DNA of 64,000 nucleotides from Conus ventricosus (lineage: Eukaryota > Mollusca > Gastropoda > Neogastropoda > Conidae), in the NCBI GenBank assembly GCA_018398815.1, contig CM031628.1, positions 6,486,955 through 6,550,954 of the forward strand, read 5' to 3'. The translations under genes were made by a program, and so were the position numbers. Below, piece by piece: positions 34,712 to 48,074 of the stretch (its first letter is position 1; the number at the start of each line of letters is the position of its first letter). The notes under the pieces are model-generated. The model did no database searches and was not told the DNA's origin. It saw only the letters and a program-made list of their open reading frames with translations.

Positions 34712-37700
34712 ATTGATTGTTTATTGATTGATTAGCTCTTTAATACCAAGGAGGAAGATTTTTAGGCCAAAGCCTTAGTCTTACAATCTGTCCTTGACAT
34801 GCCATACAAAAATGTCATCACATATCAATCATACAGCCAATTCAACATTAGCAACATGATAATCTAAAACTACAATGATAAGCAAACAACTCCATAAAAG
34901 CAACTAATGAGATGGGATTGGTAAAACAAAAGGGGACACTTCAAGCAAACAAACAAACAAAAACTACAGCAGCGAGAATGAGAGGTCAGAGTGTGTAAGA
35001 GAGAAATGGTAAGAGTATGGGGAGGAAAAAGGGAGGGAGACCAGAGTGGGAGCTGGGATGAGACGTATTTCTAACACGGAGTAGTTTTTTATTTTAGACG
35101 TATTTAAATTCTCAAAGTATGTTCACGACAGAAGACTTAGCGAGTGGATGCTAATCATTGTAATCGCATAATTTTAACATACTGATACGAAAAAATGTTT
35201 TAATGCAAATGTGACCTTGAAAAGTTTTAAATGTATTCATGTTTTGTAGAATCGTGGAAGTGTAAGTTTCGAGACAAATGGTCGCAGAATAAGCAAGCTT
35301 GTTATTTTTTTTGTTCTTTGGTGATAGATCAATGCGTGGGAAGGGAAGAAGGATTTCGTCGAGCCAGACAAGCTGGTTCGAGAACATTAAAAAAGGCTAA
35401 TGATATGAAATGGCATAGTATCTGTCAAGATTGTAAACATCAGTAAATGATGCCTTGTTGAATTCCAATTGCCTATCAGGAGTAAGTTAAGTTCAGAGAC
35501 GCTATTAGTTTCGTCCTTTGTTAGAGATACAGCGGATGGAGTACTTTGGCTAGCACGTCCTAGGAGAGAATTCAGCCTTTTTTTTGAGACTCACTACAGC
35601 CGTCCCACACTGTTTGAGGCGAAATTGATACTTTACATTAGTGTGCATAGAAGAAAAGTTTAAGCACATTACTGTTGACGTACGCTATTAATTGAGAGAA
35701 ACAGGAAAAGGTGTTTTTGAGACTACTTTTTGCATACGTTATTTATTGAGATTTTGCCATTTTCAATTCTTTATCTACGTTTACCCTAAAACAACGATCT
35801 CGTCTACCTGCACTGATAGAAGTGTCCATTCAACTGAATTATAGGGAAAGAGGAGACAACTGGAGTTTTTTGGCGGTAGCTAAAATCATAGATTTGGTTT
35901 AGGCCTTGGTGAATGACCATGAGTTTTTGAATGACACCAGTCTGAACACGTCGTATTAGACTTTCTCAGTGAGAGAAGTTTCTCTTGTCCAGAAGATCTA
36001 CTACCATTCGTTTGTAGCGACGAGTTCATCAGCAACTAAATCAGTTGTGACCTTTTCATCTGATATCGGACAAAGTAAATCATTGATGAAACGATGCAGA
36101 ATATTAAGGGGGTGGGCCTAGTACATACCCTGGGGACTCCATGGTCTGACAAAGTCTGAAGTGATGTTTATGCCATTTAAGCCCACATACTGAGTCCAAA
36201 CGTACAATATGATAGGAAATAAAGAGAAAATTGTCGGGTATGGTATCAAGTATATGATAGTAATCTAAAAGAATAAAGACTGATCAACAAGATCAAACGC
36301 CTATTTGAAGTCAAGAAAATACAACCCCTGTCATATGTGCTTGGTCTTATTTGAAAGCCATGAAGTCACACATACGTGATAAATGCAGTGTGGCAGGAAT
36401 ATTAATCGGAAACCAGAATGGAGTGGGTGAAATAGGTTTATGTTTTTCTCCATGAACTGAAGATACGTGTGTGGTTATGACTGTCCGAAATTTCAATGAG
36501 GTTTGGAAGAAATCGATAGTATTCTGATATAGGTCGAAATTAATAGGATCCGACAAATCAATTGATTTTGGAAGAGGGTGATTACTTTGGCGTATTATTT
36601 GAAACGCCTGCGGGAAAACTTTAGTTTTCAATGGATAGATAAAAATATGTATGTAAGAGACTCAACAATGTAAGTTAGAGCGAGTTTGAGAATAAATGCG
36701 GACAGTAATCAGGACCCATGGGATTATTTTATTCTTTAATTTAGCGCTATTTGCAGTACCTACTTCTGTCACCGCAAGAAGGGGAATATAATAAAATTGA
36801 GAATACAGGTATCCAAGTATAATTGTTAGCAAATATATTAAGGGAAGTCGGCATGTAAATTCATTGGTGTCTCCTTAAACGTCTGAGAAAGCTTTAGAAA
36901 AGGGTAATCTGATAAAGACAGAAAGTGGTTAAAAAATTTGATCCGGGGTGATGTTGGTGCTTGAAGTTATGTGAAATTGTACGCAATGTAGCGAACAAAA
37001 TTGTAATTGCCCTCCACATTGCGCTTGTTATTTGCCATCCGTTATCATTTGACTAAGGTATCTCGTTTGGCTTTTTTCCAACTTCTATTATGAGAAAACA
37101 AAGTTTCTCTCTCATTGTAGTCGTCAAACAAATTTGCTGCCATGATTGGTCACGTATAACATTTCTTGTCGAGCAATTCTGGAGTTCAACCACGGGTTCA
37201 ACTAGCGTGATGCCTAACTCTTTTTTGATGTCACCGGCGCGAGTTTTATTTATGATGGTAGGAAAAGTTTGGTACCTAGAAGGATAAGTGCATCATCGAC
37301 TTCTTAGTAATTTAAGTTAAGTGAAATGGTGCAAAGTTTAAGTCATAGAGGAATGCTGCTTCATTAAACTTATTGAAAGAGCGGTATGGATGGACGTGTG
37401 ACCTTTGGGTGGTGGTTGTTGTGAGCCTAAGACCCACGTGCAGGAAGATTGGACAGTGATCACAATACCAGAATGTCCACTGAAACCTATTTAGCGGATT
37501 TGTTGTTAGTGTATACAAGATCAATAAGTGTACGCAGTTGTTTTAGTTATTCTTGTTGGGGTTTGTACTAACTGAATGGAGTGCATAAATGAGATAGTTG
37601 TACTTGTCCACGCAGTGAAGATTGTTTTAACATATCAATATTGAAGTTCCCCAAACATAATATAATTGAATTGTTTTGACAGATCCCATCCAACAAATTT

Positions 37701-38121
37701 ACAAAGATGTCATAACCATACGAATGTGTAAGATGGGTGTCTATATAAATGTCCGATTAGTAATTGCGTGAATTTGGAGTTTTTTATTTCAATCAGAACA
37801 ATCGACAGTAACAGTTCCAGAAGATCAGTTCTGCGTCGGGTACTGTTTTGGCAATTGATTGATGAATGGTAACGCAAGGCCATAAATCATTGGAATGAAC
37901 ACAGTCGCGTACTGAATCAAATGTAGTATTCAGGAATGCAAAAAAGGTTATCTTAAATTCGATATTCAACCAATTATCACTTAATGCCCAATACATGAAC
38001 AGTACAGATGGGATAATGGGAATGTCCAGGTAGAAAGTGGAACAAGGCACAAATCAACGAGGAAGACAGTATTCACAAAAATACGAACAGAGAATTATAT
38101 TAAAAAACAACAACAACAACC

Positions 38122-38159
<38 letters not shown>

Positions 38160-38290
38160 GAATACAGTAGATAAAGGTACCGGTTGTGGATAACGCACAA
38201 CAATGACAAGCGCACACAAGGAATTTAAAGACAACATTATAGTCCTAAAACAAATTACAAATGTAACTTTAGAAAGTTCCGTCAGTCTTA
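34712..38290 (-). mobile_element. LINE-1: Jockey/CR1-like LINE, copy 2 (inverted)
   Basis: Minus-strand copy of 1-3,480, starting with the complement of its (ATCA)n tail at about 34,712-34,735 and the conserved segment ttaataccaaggaggaagat. RT finger fragments (SPTPFWFPINIPATLHLSRM, about 36,360-36,430) and endonuclease debris near 37,430-37,480 are visible. All frames are broken, at different places from copy 1. The arm ends at 38,290 only because the other copy runs off the window start; the LINE 5' region may continue to about 39,030. Confidence 0.8.
38100..38165. repeat. (AAC)n microsatellite
   Basis: AAC repeat, counterpart of the (GTT)n tract at 108-165. Confidence 0.95.
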
Positions 38291-39055
38291 AAACCAACAA
38301 ACAACAAAAAGAGCAAAGGATGAAGCACGATGACGAACAAATAGAAAAAAGAAAACAAAAGTATCAAGCTTAAAGCCATGAATTACGAAAAGAACACACC
38401 TTCCAAAACAACAACAACAACAACAACAAAATGTGTTTACAGCGTTTGCAAATAAAGAGGATCGATAGTGCAAAGACACAATCCACTTTAGAGCAGGGTT
38501 TAAAGAGTTAAGAAGAAGAAAAGGCAAACAAAGCACACCAAAAAGATACAAAAACAAAAACAAACGATGAACAAACAACAACAAAGCCAAAAAAGAAAGA
38601 AAAAAAAAAAAACAAAAAAAAAAACGGTTTTTTTTTTAAATCTGAGAATCACTAACAGAATAAGGCGTTGAGAAAGTAGTCCTGGTCCCAATGACAGGGT
38701 GCTGGCCCACATATTTCTTCTGTCCACAAAGCGAGAGCACATGCACGAGCCGACTACCTCACTTTCAATATTGTAATGTCAGCCTAAAATGACAATCAAC
38801 TTCACAAAGCTGGCAATCTAAGTTAGCACAAATAAACACAAATCGGTTTTATCTGAGCACAAACACAAGCCATAAATAAGTGAGTGTCACACATACTTAT
38901 GTCCATGAAAGACCATAAGATATATCTGTTCGGGGAAAAAAAAACAACAACACAACAACAACAAACTGAAAACCAATAAGAAGGTAAGGCAAGAATGGAT
39001 GAGGAAGGGGGGGGGGGTGTTTGAGGGTGATGGTAAAGGAATTTAAACTTGTAGA
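38291..39055. other. A-rich DNA with AAC tracts, no gene
   Basis: Poly-A and AAC runs (38,405-38,430, 38,575-38,625, 38,937-38,965). It may be the 5' end of LINE-1, but I cannot confirm it. Confidence 0.6.
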
Positions 39056-39136
39056 ACTTGTATTAACATCGTGGAGCTTGCAAATAAATTTGCGCTCTCA
39101 ACAGAATGCTGCTTAACGCGCGCTGAATACACGCGC

Positions 39137-39224
39137 GCGCACACACACACACACACAATCGCATACACAAACCCATTATACCACGCACACACGCACACAA
39201 CACACGAACCAACCACACACACAC

Positions 39225-39257
<33 letters not shown>

Positions 39258-39578
39258 ACACACGCACACACGCGCACACGCACGCTCGCATTCACGAACA
39301 CACACACACACAACACACACACACACACCACACATGCACACACACACACACACACCACACACACACGCACGCACCTCCGCCACGCACTCTCGCATCACAC
39401 ACACACACACACACACACCCACACAACACACACATGTCACACACACAACACACACACACACACACACACGCACGCACACTACGCGCGCACACAACACACA
39501 CATCACAACACACAACCACAACACACCCGACACACCGCTCGCGCGCGCGCATGCGCGCACACGCACAAGCACACACCA

Positions 39579-39615
<37 letters not shown>
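39137..39615. repeat. Degenerate (CA)n microsatellite with CG-rich interruptions
   Basis: About 480 bp of CA repeat with many CACG and CGCG interruptions. Long apparent reading frames here are repeat artefacts. Confidence 0.95.
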
Positions 39616-39616
<1 letters not shown>

Positions 39617-40045
39617 TGATATGTCTCACACTTGAGTCTTTTTCGAGAACGCACACATTGTAGGCGGAGGCAGAATATTGGAAGTTGAAAGTCTGGTCGC
39701 CGGAGGTTGAAGATAAGGTGATGTCGGGTCGCCGGAGATGCAGAAGTGGTAGCTGCACACCGCCGGGAATTGTCAAAGGATGAGAACATTGATAGTGGAT
39801 TCGGGGTCGCCATGGGTCGAGATGGGAACAGACCCACCAGTTGATCCATGCATTATATGTGGCCAGCAGCAGACCGGGGTCAGATGGCGTCTGAGGCTGC
39901 TGTGTTGATGAACACCAAGTGAGACCATGGTCTCTTTTGTAGTTCCTTATCGTAAGCTGTTGAGGCCGGGGGGTGCGAGGACCTGCATCCAGCTCTCGCC
40001 ACATGGTCTTCTAATTGTCGTCCACAGCGAGGTTGTCTGCAGTAT
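39616..40045. other. Unassigned GC-richer DNA
   Basis: A 400-bp island between microsatellites, open on the minus strand but with no recognisable domain. It could be part of an undetected repeat. Confidence 0.4.
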
Positions 40046-40230
40046 TTTGAGAGAAGAGAGAGAGAGAGAGAGAGTAGTGAGAGAGCGAAGAGAGAGAGAG
40101 AGAGAGAGATAGAGAGAGAGAGAGACACAGACATAGACAGACACACAGACACACAGTATATAGGCAAGACCAGAGACAGGAAAAGGATTGTACAATGAAA
40201 AGGTGTTAGTGTTGTGTGTGAGTGTGTGTT

Positions 40231-40261
<31 letters not shown>

Positions 40262-40320
40262 TTGATGTGTGTGTGTGTGTTGTGAGAAAGAGAGATGAGA
40301 GAGAGAGAGAAGAGAGAGAG

Positions 40321-40360
<40 letters not shown>
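40046..40360. repeat. (GA)n/(GT)n compound microsatellite
   Basis: GA at 40,046-40,135, GT at 40,207-40,282, GA at 40,284-40,360. Confidence 0.95.
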
Positions 40361-40361
<1 letters not shown>

Positions 40362-40567
40362 GTGGAATAACAAGATGGTTGGAAACGGAATGCGAATACC
40401 ATTAGAGTAAAACAAATAACAGACAATAACATGGGTCTAAGATGTAAAAGAGAAATAAAAAGAAAAAGATGGCATTACGTTTTTACTTGTCCTAAAAGAG
40501 TAATCAAAAGCAAAGAATTATTTTTTTCCATGTTTGTGGGCTTGTCACCGCCCTTTTATTACCCCCA

Positions 40568-40760
40568 GTTCACGTTTTGTCGATATCTACTCACGGCTGA
40601 AAGACCCGGAACTCACGGCAGACGGGGACCAGTCATGAGGAGTGTCTGCAACACAGCCAACGTGTCATTTGTCCCCATAGCATCAAATGCAAAGCAAGAA
40701 CAAACTTCATCTTTAGGCTATAACCCCACACAAGGGTCATTCCAACCAGAGTTATATTGA
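40568..40760 (+). CDS. Possible terminal coding exon, unknown protein
   Basis: A good acceptor (cccttttattacccccag) precedes 40,568, and the frame then stays open for 63 codons to TGA at 40,758-40,760. The product would contain AERPGTHGRRGPVMRSVCNT and end FQPELY. Composition is protein-like, with no repeat. No domain is recognised and no partner exon was found, so this is a weak candidate. It could be chance. Confidence 0.2.
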
Positions 40761-40832
40761 CACTATATGACTACTGCAACGTAATGGGTCTGCACTTTTG
40801 CCCTGCCACCCTCTCCCTCATCCCCCTCCCTG

Positions 40833-40870
<38 letters not shown>

Positions 40871-40905
40871 TGTGGGTGTGTGTGTTTGTGTGTGTGTGTG
40901 TTTGG
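40833..40905. repeat. (GT)n microsatellite
   Basis: Imperfect GT run. 40,906-41,225 after it has no gene. Confidence 0.95.
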
Positions 40906-41225
40906 AATTTAATTCAGAAATGGTCCATCAATATTCATACTTGTGAGATTATGCATTTCATACACGCATGAATGCTCAGTGTTTTCTCTTACACAACATT
41001 TTTTTTTCAACAAAGTAGAACGATATTTTATTCAGTATTTTGGTCTGCAAACGAACTACCGCATTACATAGCATGAGTCACAACAACATAAATGATTTGA
41101 AATGTACTCATGGGTCATACAAAATGTGGTTTCTTCATTGATAGTTGGTCACTATTTAGAATTAACAGATCATGCAATTAAAATGGCATGGTATTCAACA
41201 CACAAAGCTTCAGCATAAATGAGTA

Positions 41226-41442
41226 CGTCTCACTCTCACTCTCTCTCAACTCAGTCTCTCTCTCCTACTCGCTCCTCTTCTCTCGCTCTCCTCTCACAAC
41301 TCTTCCTCGCTCTCCTCTACCTACATCTCTGTTTCTCACTCACCTTTCTCTCTCTCTTTCCTCACTCACACTTTCTCTCTCTCTTCGTCCATCTGTCCGC
41401 GCCTTCACGTGTCTGCATATGTTATTATTCTATGCGTGTCGC

Positions 41443-41503
<61 letters not shown>

Positions 41504-41656
41504 TGAGTGTGTGTGAGTGTGTGTGTGTGCGTGTGTGTGTGCATTTGTAATGTGTGTGTGTGTGTGTAGTGTGTGGTGAGCGAGAGAGATAGAGAGAGAT
41601 ATGAGAGATAGAGAGAGAGAGAGAGAAGATAGCGTAGAGAGAGAGAGAGAGAGAGA
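41226..41656. repeat. (CT)n, (GT)n, (GA)n compound microsatellite
   Basis: CT-rich to about 41,395, GT at 41,447-41,575, GA at 41,578-41,656. Confidence 0.95.
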
Positions 41657-42150
41657 TCATATACTATTGTAAGAGTCACGGGATCTAACCGACTCTCTGA
41701 GTGGGGTTAGTATCAGGAGTGGGTTTACCATGGGGATCGTAGCCGTGTGTACACAGCTCACATGGCCAACGTCATCCAGATCACAAATGGCGTACAGACC
41801 AGTGCAGACAACAGACCATCAGCCACTCTGTTCAGTGCAATTATTATGTGCACTATATAATATGAAGTACACATGTGAGCCAACACATATCACTGTAAAC
41901 ACCAGTTGGACAAATGTCTTATTACTTCATTCCATAAAACGGCAATTGTTGTCATATTTGATTTCATAACGAAGATGTTAACGTTTACAGTCCAATAGGT
42001 AAAAACATTTCCAGAGATATTATATAAGCACTACTTGACATTATGCGTTCAATTTGACCTGAGGTGGACAAGTTTCTATTTTGTCCAACATTGCAACATT
42101 CTTATTTTTTCTTTTTTTACATTTGAAAAAAAAAAAGTTTTCTTGAGTGC
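41657..42150. other. Noncoding DNA
   Basis: No gene or repeat family recognised. Confidence 0.6.
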
Positions 42151-42154
42151 ATTT

Positions 42155-42345
42155 ATAATGATAATAATGACAACAACAATAATGAAGAAGATGATGTATG
42201 ATGAAGATGATGAATGATGATGATGTAAATGATTGATGATGATGATGACGATGACGACGATTATGAAGATGGTGTGATGGTGGTGGTGGAGTGGTGGTGG
42301 TGATGGAGATGGGGTGATGGTTCTGATGGTGGAGGTAGTGATAAC
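42155..42345. repeat. (GAT)n/(GGT)n trinucleotide repeat
   Basis: Interrupted GAT, GAC and GGT units over about 190 bp. Confidence 0.9.
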
Positions 42346-42701
42346 TATATACAAACCATGAAAATTATAAGATTCTTACAGTGCTTTGCAAAAACAAAAT
42401 GGTTGTAAACCAAACATATTATATCCTACATAACACATGACCATCATAATGCATCATACAGATCCAAAATATTGCACCTACAAACAATACCCAATGCAAA
42501 CAGACAAAAAACAATATACACTCACGAGCGCACAATGTAAATGCACACTTTACATAATCAATAAGCATGTCCAAACACCACTCTGTTGACATACGTTGAC
42601 AACCAGACCTATTACCGACTAAGGATATGGGCTTTGACATCATATTTTAAAAGAAGGGGGGCTAAACAGGGTTTCCCAGAGGTTTCCAGGAAATATTTTT
42701 C

Positions 42702-42893
42702 ATGTCGCTGGATCTTAGAACGAAAGATCCTTTGTCCAAAGGCAAAGTGCTTCGAGATGTGTTCCCAAGTAATCGTGTTTCAGAGATGAGAGGAGATGAC
42801 GCAGACACGGTGTCAATCGTAGAGAGTATAGGAAGAAATGTGATCCATGCCACAGACGGCAAAAACAGTCAGAGCATACAGCTTGTAGTCTGA
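42702..42893 (+). CDS. Hypothetical 63-codon open frame
   Basis: An ATG-initiated open frame has balanced composition (starts MSLDLRTKDPLSKGK, contains RGDDADTVSIVESIGR). It is not repeat-derived and its antisense is open too. There is no domain, no splice context that I can defend and no neighbour. It is listed because it is one of the few repeat-free open stretches in this interval. Chance is the more likely explanation. Confidence 0.15.
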   Translation: MSLDLRTKDPLSKGKVLRDVFPSNRVSEMRGDDADTVSIVESIGRNVIHATDGKNSQSIQLVV

Positions 42894-43404
42894 TCAGTCA
42901 TAAAGAAACCGGAACCAAGGCCACTGACTGGCCGCCAAAAATTTTAGTCTGGCACCATAATTCTGGCATTCGTTAAATTCTTCTGACAATGTGGGAAGGC
43001 CGACAAAAAGAAATTCACAGCAAACCCATCCTGTAGAGGACTAGAGTAGTGATGGACATAACTGGGTCCTTTGGCATTTCCAGATAAGCAACTTACAGAT
43101 GTTTGTTAATTTGCTGTTGGCAAGGTAAGGTAAGATACTGTTGAGAAGGAAAGTACAGCAAAACTACAAACGAGAAAGAGAGACCACATACAAGAGGAGG
43201 ATAAGGTGTATTGTTAATCAGGATAGAAATCATGAAGAGAAGGACTTTAAAAATTTCTTTGCAGGGAAGGGTTGATCATTGACTTTCAGCTTATTGAGCC
43301 TCCCGAGTCCTTTAAGTCAACAATGCACGATCCCATGCCCAAGACAATCAATGCTATCACTGTCAGCTAAAGATGTCCAACGGCCACGAAACTGACAGTG
43401 CACC

Positions 43405-43580
43405 GTGCCTGGTCGGTCTGTATGTCTGACTGTCTGTCCTCAGTCTTTGCCTCTGTCTGTCTGTTTCTGTTCAGACAGTCTTGTCTGTCTGTCTGTCTTC
43501 CCTGTCTGTCTCTCTCTCATCTCTCTCTCTGACTCTCCTCTCTCTCTCACTCTCTCTCCCTCACTCTCATTCTCTCTCAC
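43405..43580. repeat. (CTGT)n and (CT)n microsatellites
   Basis: CTGT units at about 43,420-43,510, then CT repeat. 42,894-43,404 before it shows no gene. Confidence 0.85.
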
Positions 43581-43974
43581 CTCACCTATTGATCAATCTA
43601 TAACGACTTTGTGTATCTCAGTTCGAAAGTGCAGACAAAAGAAAGCATATCACGTTGAACACATTTTAAAGCTATTCATCTAGTCTGTCACAGAGTTCCT
43701 CATCTGTAAACTGGAGCTATGAATAAATGGGGGGATCATCATCTGTTTCACAAAATATCTCTAATAAGTCGTACTGCTGCAGGTATCATGAGGATGACCC
43801 TTGCATGCTGCATATGAAGGGTCACTTCATTCCATATTGAAGTAACTGACATAACAGACTGTAACAGGGATGGGTTCAGCTTCATTCCTTATGACATAAC
43901 AACTGTAACATGAGTGTAAGCATCAATCCTTTATAGATGAAACTGACATAACAGACTGTATACAAGTCAACAGT

Positions 43975-44450
43975 TTACTAATTGCAGACGATACCAGCTT
44001 TGTCGTTCTCAACATAACCCATTTACCCACGCACAGAATTTGTCATTCAGTCTTACTAAAGATAAGGTAGAATGCCAGAGCGTTTGTAAAGTAAAAATTC
44101 CAAGAAGATAAAACATATTTATTTCAGATCATGTAAGTTTAGTTTAATACTAATTTCATATTACTCTCCTGAAAAGCACAAGCACGAACATGTTGGCTAC
44201 CAATTCAAAATAGCTGTAAGGTGTGAGTAATATACTGATTGTTACTTAACAAAGACACATTGCATGCTTTTCTTGTTTGAAAACGTGGACAAGGCTTAAA
44301 AGGTCGTGTAATATCCTCATAACAACTCATTTCGATTATGTGGATTTATATGAGGGATAACTTCCAAAAGCAGTCTGTATTCTCTAGAAAATAATACCAA
44401 GAAGCCTCACAACCAAAAGTGATACAATGAAAATATTGAGGCATACCATG
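43975..44450 (+). pseudogene. Non-LTR retrotransposon RT remnant
   Basis: Reads L-L-I-A-D-D-T-S-F-V-V-L-N at about 43,977-44,015, an RT catalytic A-D-D box. It is followed downstream by a degraded stretch resembling the RT thumb (G-I-T-S-K, L-Y-S-L-E near 44,355-44,395). It is short and full of stops. It is not close enough to LINE-1, LINE-2 or LINE-3 for me to assign it. Confidence 0.5.
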
Positions 44451-44489
44451 GAACTAATGTCAGCTACCATTACATAAAAAAGTCAGGAT

Positions 44490-44780
44490 ATTGCTTACTC
44501 CAAGAAAAGTGTAACACCCAAAACTCAAACATCATAAAGGTATGAATGGTGCTAGCCAGAATCAATCATCTTATCTTCTGCAAACGGCCATCTTATAGGA
44601 CAGTGAACCTGTACCGATTGTCAAATGACTCTTAAAGCATGCAATGCCAAAGATTATGTACTGAAATACACTTGAGAACCCTTATTGCTACTTCTTCTAC
44701 ATTACATATGGAAAAGTACATTCCAGATCATATAAAGCCAGTCATTCCTGACGTAAACAACCATTATTATCTGTCGAAGT
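44490..44780. other. Noncoding DNA, start of direct duplication (copy B)
   Basis: Matches 9,800-10,080 with many small indels. No gene. Confidence 0.7.
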
Positions 44781-45280
44781 TCCTCGTCCCTCTGTATTAC
44801 GTATCGTGTGTGAGAGAAAGGAGGAAGTGTTGAGTGGTGTTTAATGTTCTTTCTGCAGTCCCTCTGTAATTTCACAATCTTGTGAGAGAAAGGAGGAAAG
44901 TGTTGAGTGTTTTTAATGTTCCTTGCAGTCCCCTCTGTATTTTCGGTATCGTGGTGAGAGAAATGAGAAAGTTGGTTTGAGTGTTTTATGTTCCTCAGTC
45001 CCACTGTATTTCTGATCGTGGACAAAAAATGGATGAAAGTGTTGAGTGTGTTTTTTAAAGTTCCTGCAGACCCACAGTAATTTCTGATCGAGGTCATAGA
45101 AAGAAGGAAAGTGTTTGAGTGTGTTTAACGTTCCATGCATCCCTCTGTAATTCTGAATCGTGGTCAGAGAAAGTGGGAAAAGTGTTGATTGGATTAATTT
45201 TTCCAGCAGTCACCTCCTTGTAATTCTGATCGTGGTTCAGAGAAAGGAGGAAAGTGTTGAGTGAGTTTAATGGCCACCTG
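44781..45280. repeat. Minisatellite, about 68-bp unit, about 7 copies
   Basis: Same family as 10,081-10,422 but with about two more units and many more single-base differences. Confidence 0.85.
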
Positions 45281-46320
45281 GCTGATGAACTCACGAATTA
45301 CTGATAGTCATTGGATGGAAATAGAAGAGCACACGACTTGTTGACATGTCCTGGATGTAAATAAGCCTGGTGCAGATACAAATTCCAATTCTTCCATCAA
45401 ACTACATTATCAAACTCAATTTAAAGGTAAACTCGATCTACAGACAGATAAAGGAATAATGAGTCTTGCAAGTCTTCAGAAATGTATCCCTGACGAAAAT
45501 AATGCTATTCAGATTCGCAGTATTAGTGAGTGTACATGACATACTAACAAGATTAAATTTGTTACAAGAAACTTAACTCAAAGTCACACATTGGACTTTT
45601 TTGGGGTTTATTAGATTATTTAAAATGATGTTACAGGATCCCCCTCCCCCCTCTCTCTCTCTCTCTCTTCTCTCCTCCACTACTCTCATCTACTCTCACT
45701 CTCTCTTCTCCTCTCCTCTCATCTCACTCTCCTCTTTTTAAATTTTAAATAGCCATTTTTTAATTTCTTTCCGATAATTTTCGTGGTCCGTATTGTCAAT
45801 GTCGTTAATAAGCAGTAACTTAAATTTTGTGATCGTCTTCCATTTCACACAGTTTGTCTGAATATTACACTCTGAAGTATTAATTTAAGACGAAAAAGTG
45901 CAAACGATTTTCAGTATCTGGTTGACAAATAACCATCGTTTGTAACAGTGTAATGTACATACGTAAATTGTTCCCATATCACTGTAGGCCGTGATAATAT
46001 GAATAACAGAATGTACTTGCAAAAAATGAGCATCATAAGATGAGCCTGAATTGAACTTTGTAACACATTGAGTCTAGCAGCAGAAAGACAGCAACAACCT
46101 AAGTCAAACACATGAATTGACAGTTGAAGACCAGATTACACCTGTCTGTATCTGCATGAGTTATGGAGTGGGATGTGGGTATCAAAGCTGAACGAAGTCG
46201 ACCTGAAAAGCCAAATTTTAAAAATGTGAATAATAAAATCTTGACAACCAAAGTCCAATTTATGTGTGTTCTTTCATAAAAAATAATTCTCCTCCCATGT
46301 TCCTTATGATACCAAAATTA
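45281..46320. other. Noncoding DNA with (CT)n
   Basis: Copy of 10,423-11,740. CT repeat at about 45,650-45,737. No gene. Confidence 0.7.
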
Positions 46321-46960
46321 AGTTCGTAAAAAAGGGTCCCACACAACCCCACCTGAGCAAACCCATAGAAAAGTTGTCCCACATAATCACCACACCACTA
46401 CAGAACAGGGTCCGCTCATAATCACCTCACCTCAACAAAGAGCGTACCACACAACCACCCCACAACCATTGAAAAAACCACACAACAACCACCCCGCAAA
46501 CCAATGGAAAAAAGTCCCTCACACCACCCCCGCACCATTGAAAAAGATCCCTCACCAACCACCCTTCCCCAACCATTGAAAAAGTCCCTCACAACCACCC
46601 ACAACCATTGTGAAAAAGTCCCTCACAACCACCCCACACCATTGAAAAAGTCCCTCACAACCACCCCGCAAACCATTGAAAAAAGTCCCTCACAACCACC
46701 CCACAACCATTAAAAAGTCCTCACAACCACCCCACAACCAATGAAAAAGTCCCTCACAACCACCCACACCAGTGAAAAAGTCCTTCATAATCACCCTCAC
46801 CACAGCAAACAGGTGACCCTCATAATCACCTCACCACAGCAAAACATGGTTCCTACACAACCACCCGACCACAACAGAAAAAGTCTAACACCACCACAGA
46901 AACCCGAAACGACAAAAGATCCCTCACTAACCGTAACATCACTCCATGGAGAGATGCACA
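46321..46960. repeat. Minisatellite, about 33-bp unit
   Basis: Units built on ccctcacaaccaccccacaa and ccattgaaaaagt. Counterpart of 11,745-12,345, but here this unit type dominates. Confidence 0.85.
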
Positions 46961-47204
46961 CAGAACAAATGTGAAGAACAACTTTGATGACATTAACACG
47001 ACCAGCATAGGATATAAATAAGCTTTAAATATGGAACATCCACACGTCCGTCCCACCCCTCTTAAAACAAAAACGCAAAAAACCCCTCGCACTTCCTATC
47101 CCTTCTAATATCCTAGGGACAAAGCAAAAGAAAATGTACGTTTTAAACTGTTTGCTCGTTGGAATCAAATGAACAACACTCATCCTCACAGCTTCATTCG
47201 TTTC

Positions 47205-47730
47205 TGTTCTTCACATAGCCCTATCTGATCTACTGCATGTCTGAGTGTTGTCAACATGACATTCACATAGCCTATCTGATCTACTTCATGTCTGTGTGTC
47301 GTCAACATGACATTCCCATAGCCCTATTGATCTACTGCATGTCTGTGTGTTGTCAACATGACATTCACATAGCCCTATCTGATCTACTTCATGTCTGTGT
47401 GTCGTCAACATGACATTCACATAGCCCTATCTGATCTACTGCATGTCTGTGTGTTGTCAACATGACATTCACATGGCCCTATCTGATCTACTTCATGTCT
47501 GTGTGTCAACATGACATTCACATAGCACTATCTGATCTACTTCATGTCTGTGTGTCGTCACATGACATTCACATAGCCCTATCTGATCTACTTCATGTCT
47601 GTGTGTCGTCAACATGACATTCACATAGCCCTATCTGATCTACTTCATGTCTGTGTGTCGTCACATGACATTCACATAGCCCTATCTGATCTACTTCATG
47701 TCTGTGTGTCGTCAACATGACATTCACAAC
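47205..47730. repeat. 52-bp tandem repeat, about 10 copies, copy B only
   Basis: Units of about 52 bp contain cacatagccctatctgatct and catgtctgtgtgtcgtcaac. The array and its flanks (about 47,075-47,825) have no counterpart near 12,480-12,510 in copy A, so this is a length difference of roughly 750 bp between the copies. Confidence 0.9.
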
Positions 47731-47840
47731 AATCAGGACCAGAGTTGCCCTTCTGGGAGGTGCTCTGCATCCACTGACGTCAGCATCATGGGACACCAGT
47801 TCAGTGACGGAATGAGAAAAACGAGTGGAGGGGTTGCCCC

Positions 47841-47973
47841 CCCCAAAAAAAAAAAAAAAGAAAAAAAAAAAAAAAGAAGAAAAGAAAAAAAAGAGGAAAA
47901 AAAATCTTAACGTCCCCTGAAAATAAAACTGCGAAAGGCATGAGTAAATAGCAAAAAGAGTGTAATCCTTGTG

Positions 47974-48005
<32 letters not shown>

Positions 48006-48023
48006 CTCTCCTCTCTTCCTCTC

Positions 48024-48074
<51 letters not shown>

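Noticed and set aside
42702..42893. A confident small gene
   Set aside because: Balanced composition alone is not evidence, and both strands are open. It is kept only as a low-confidence entry.
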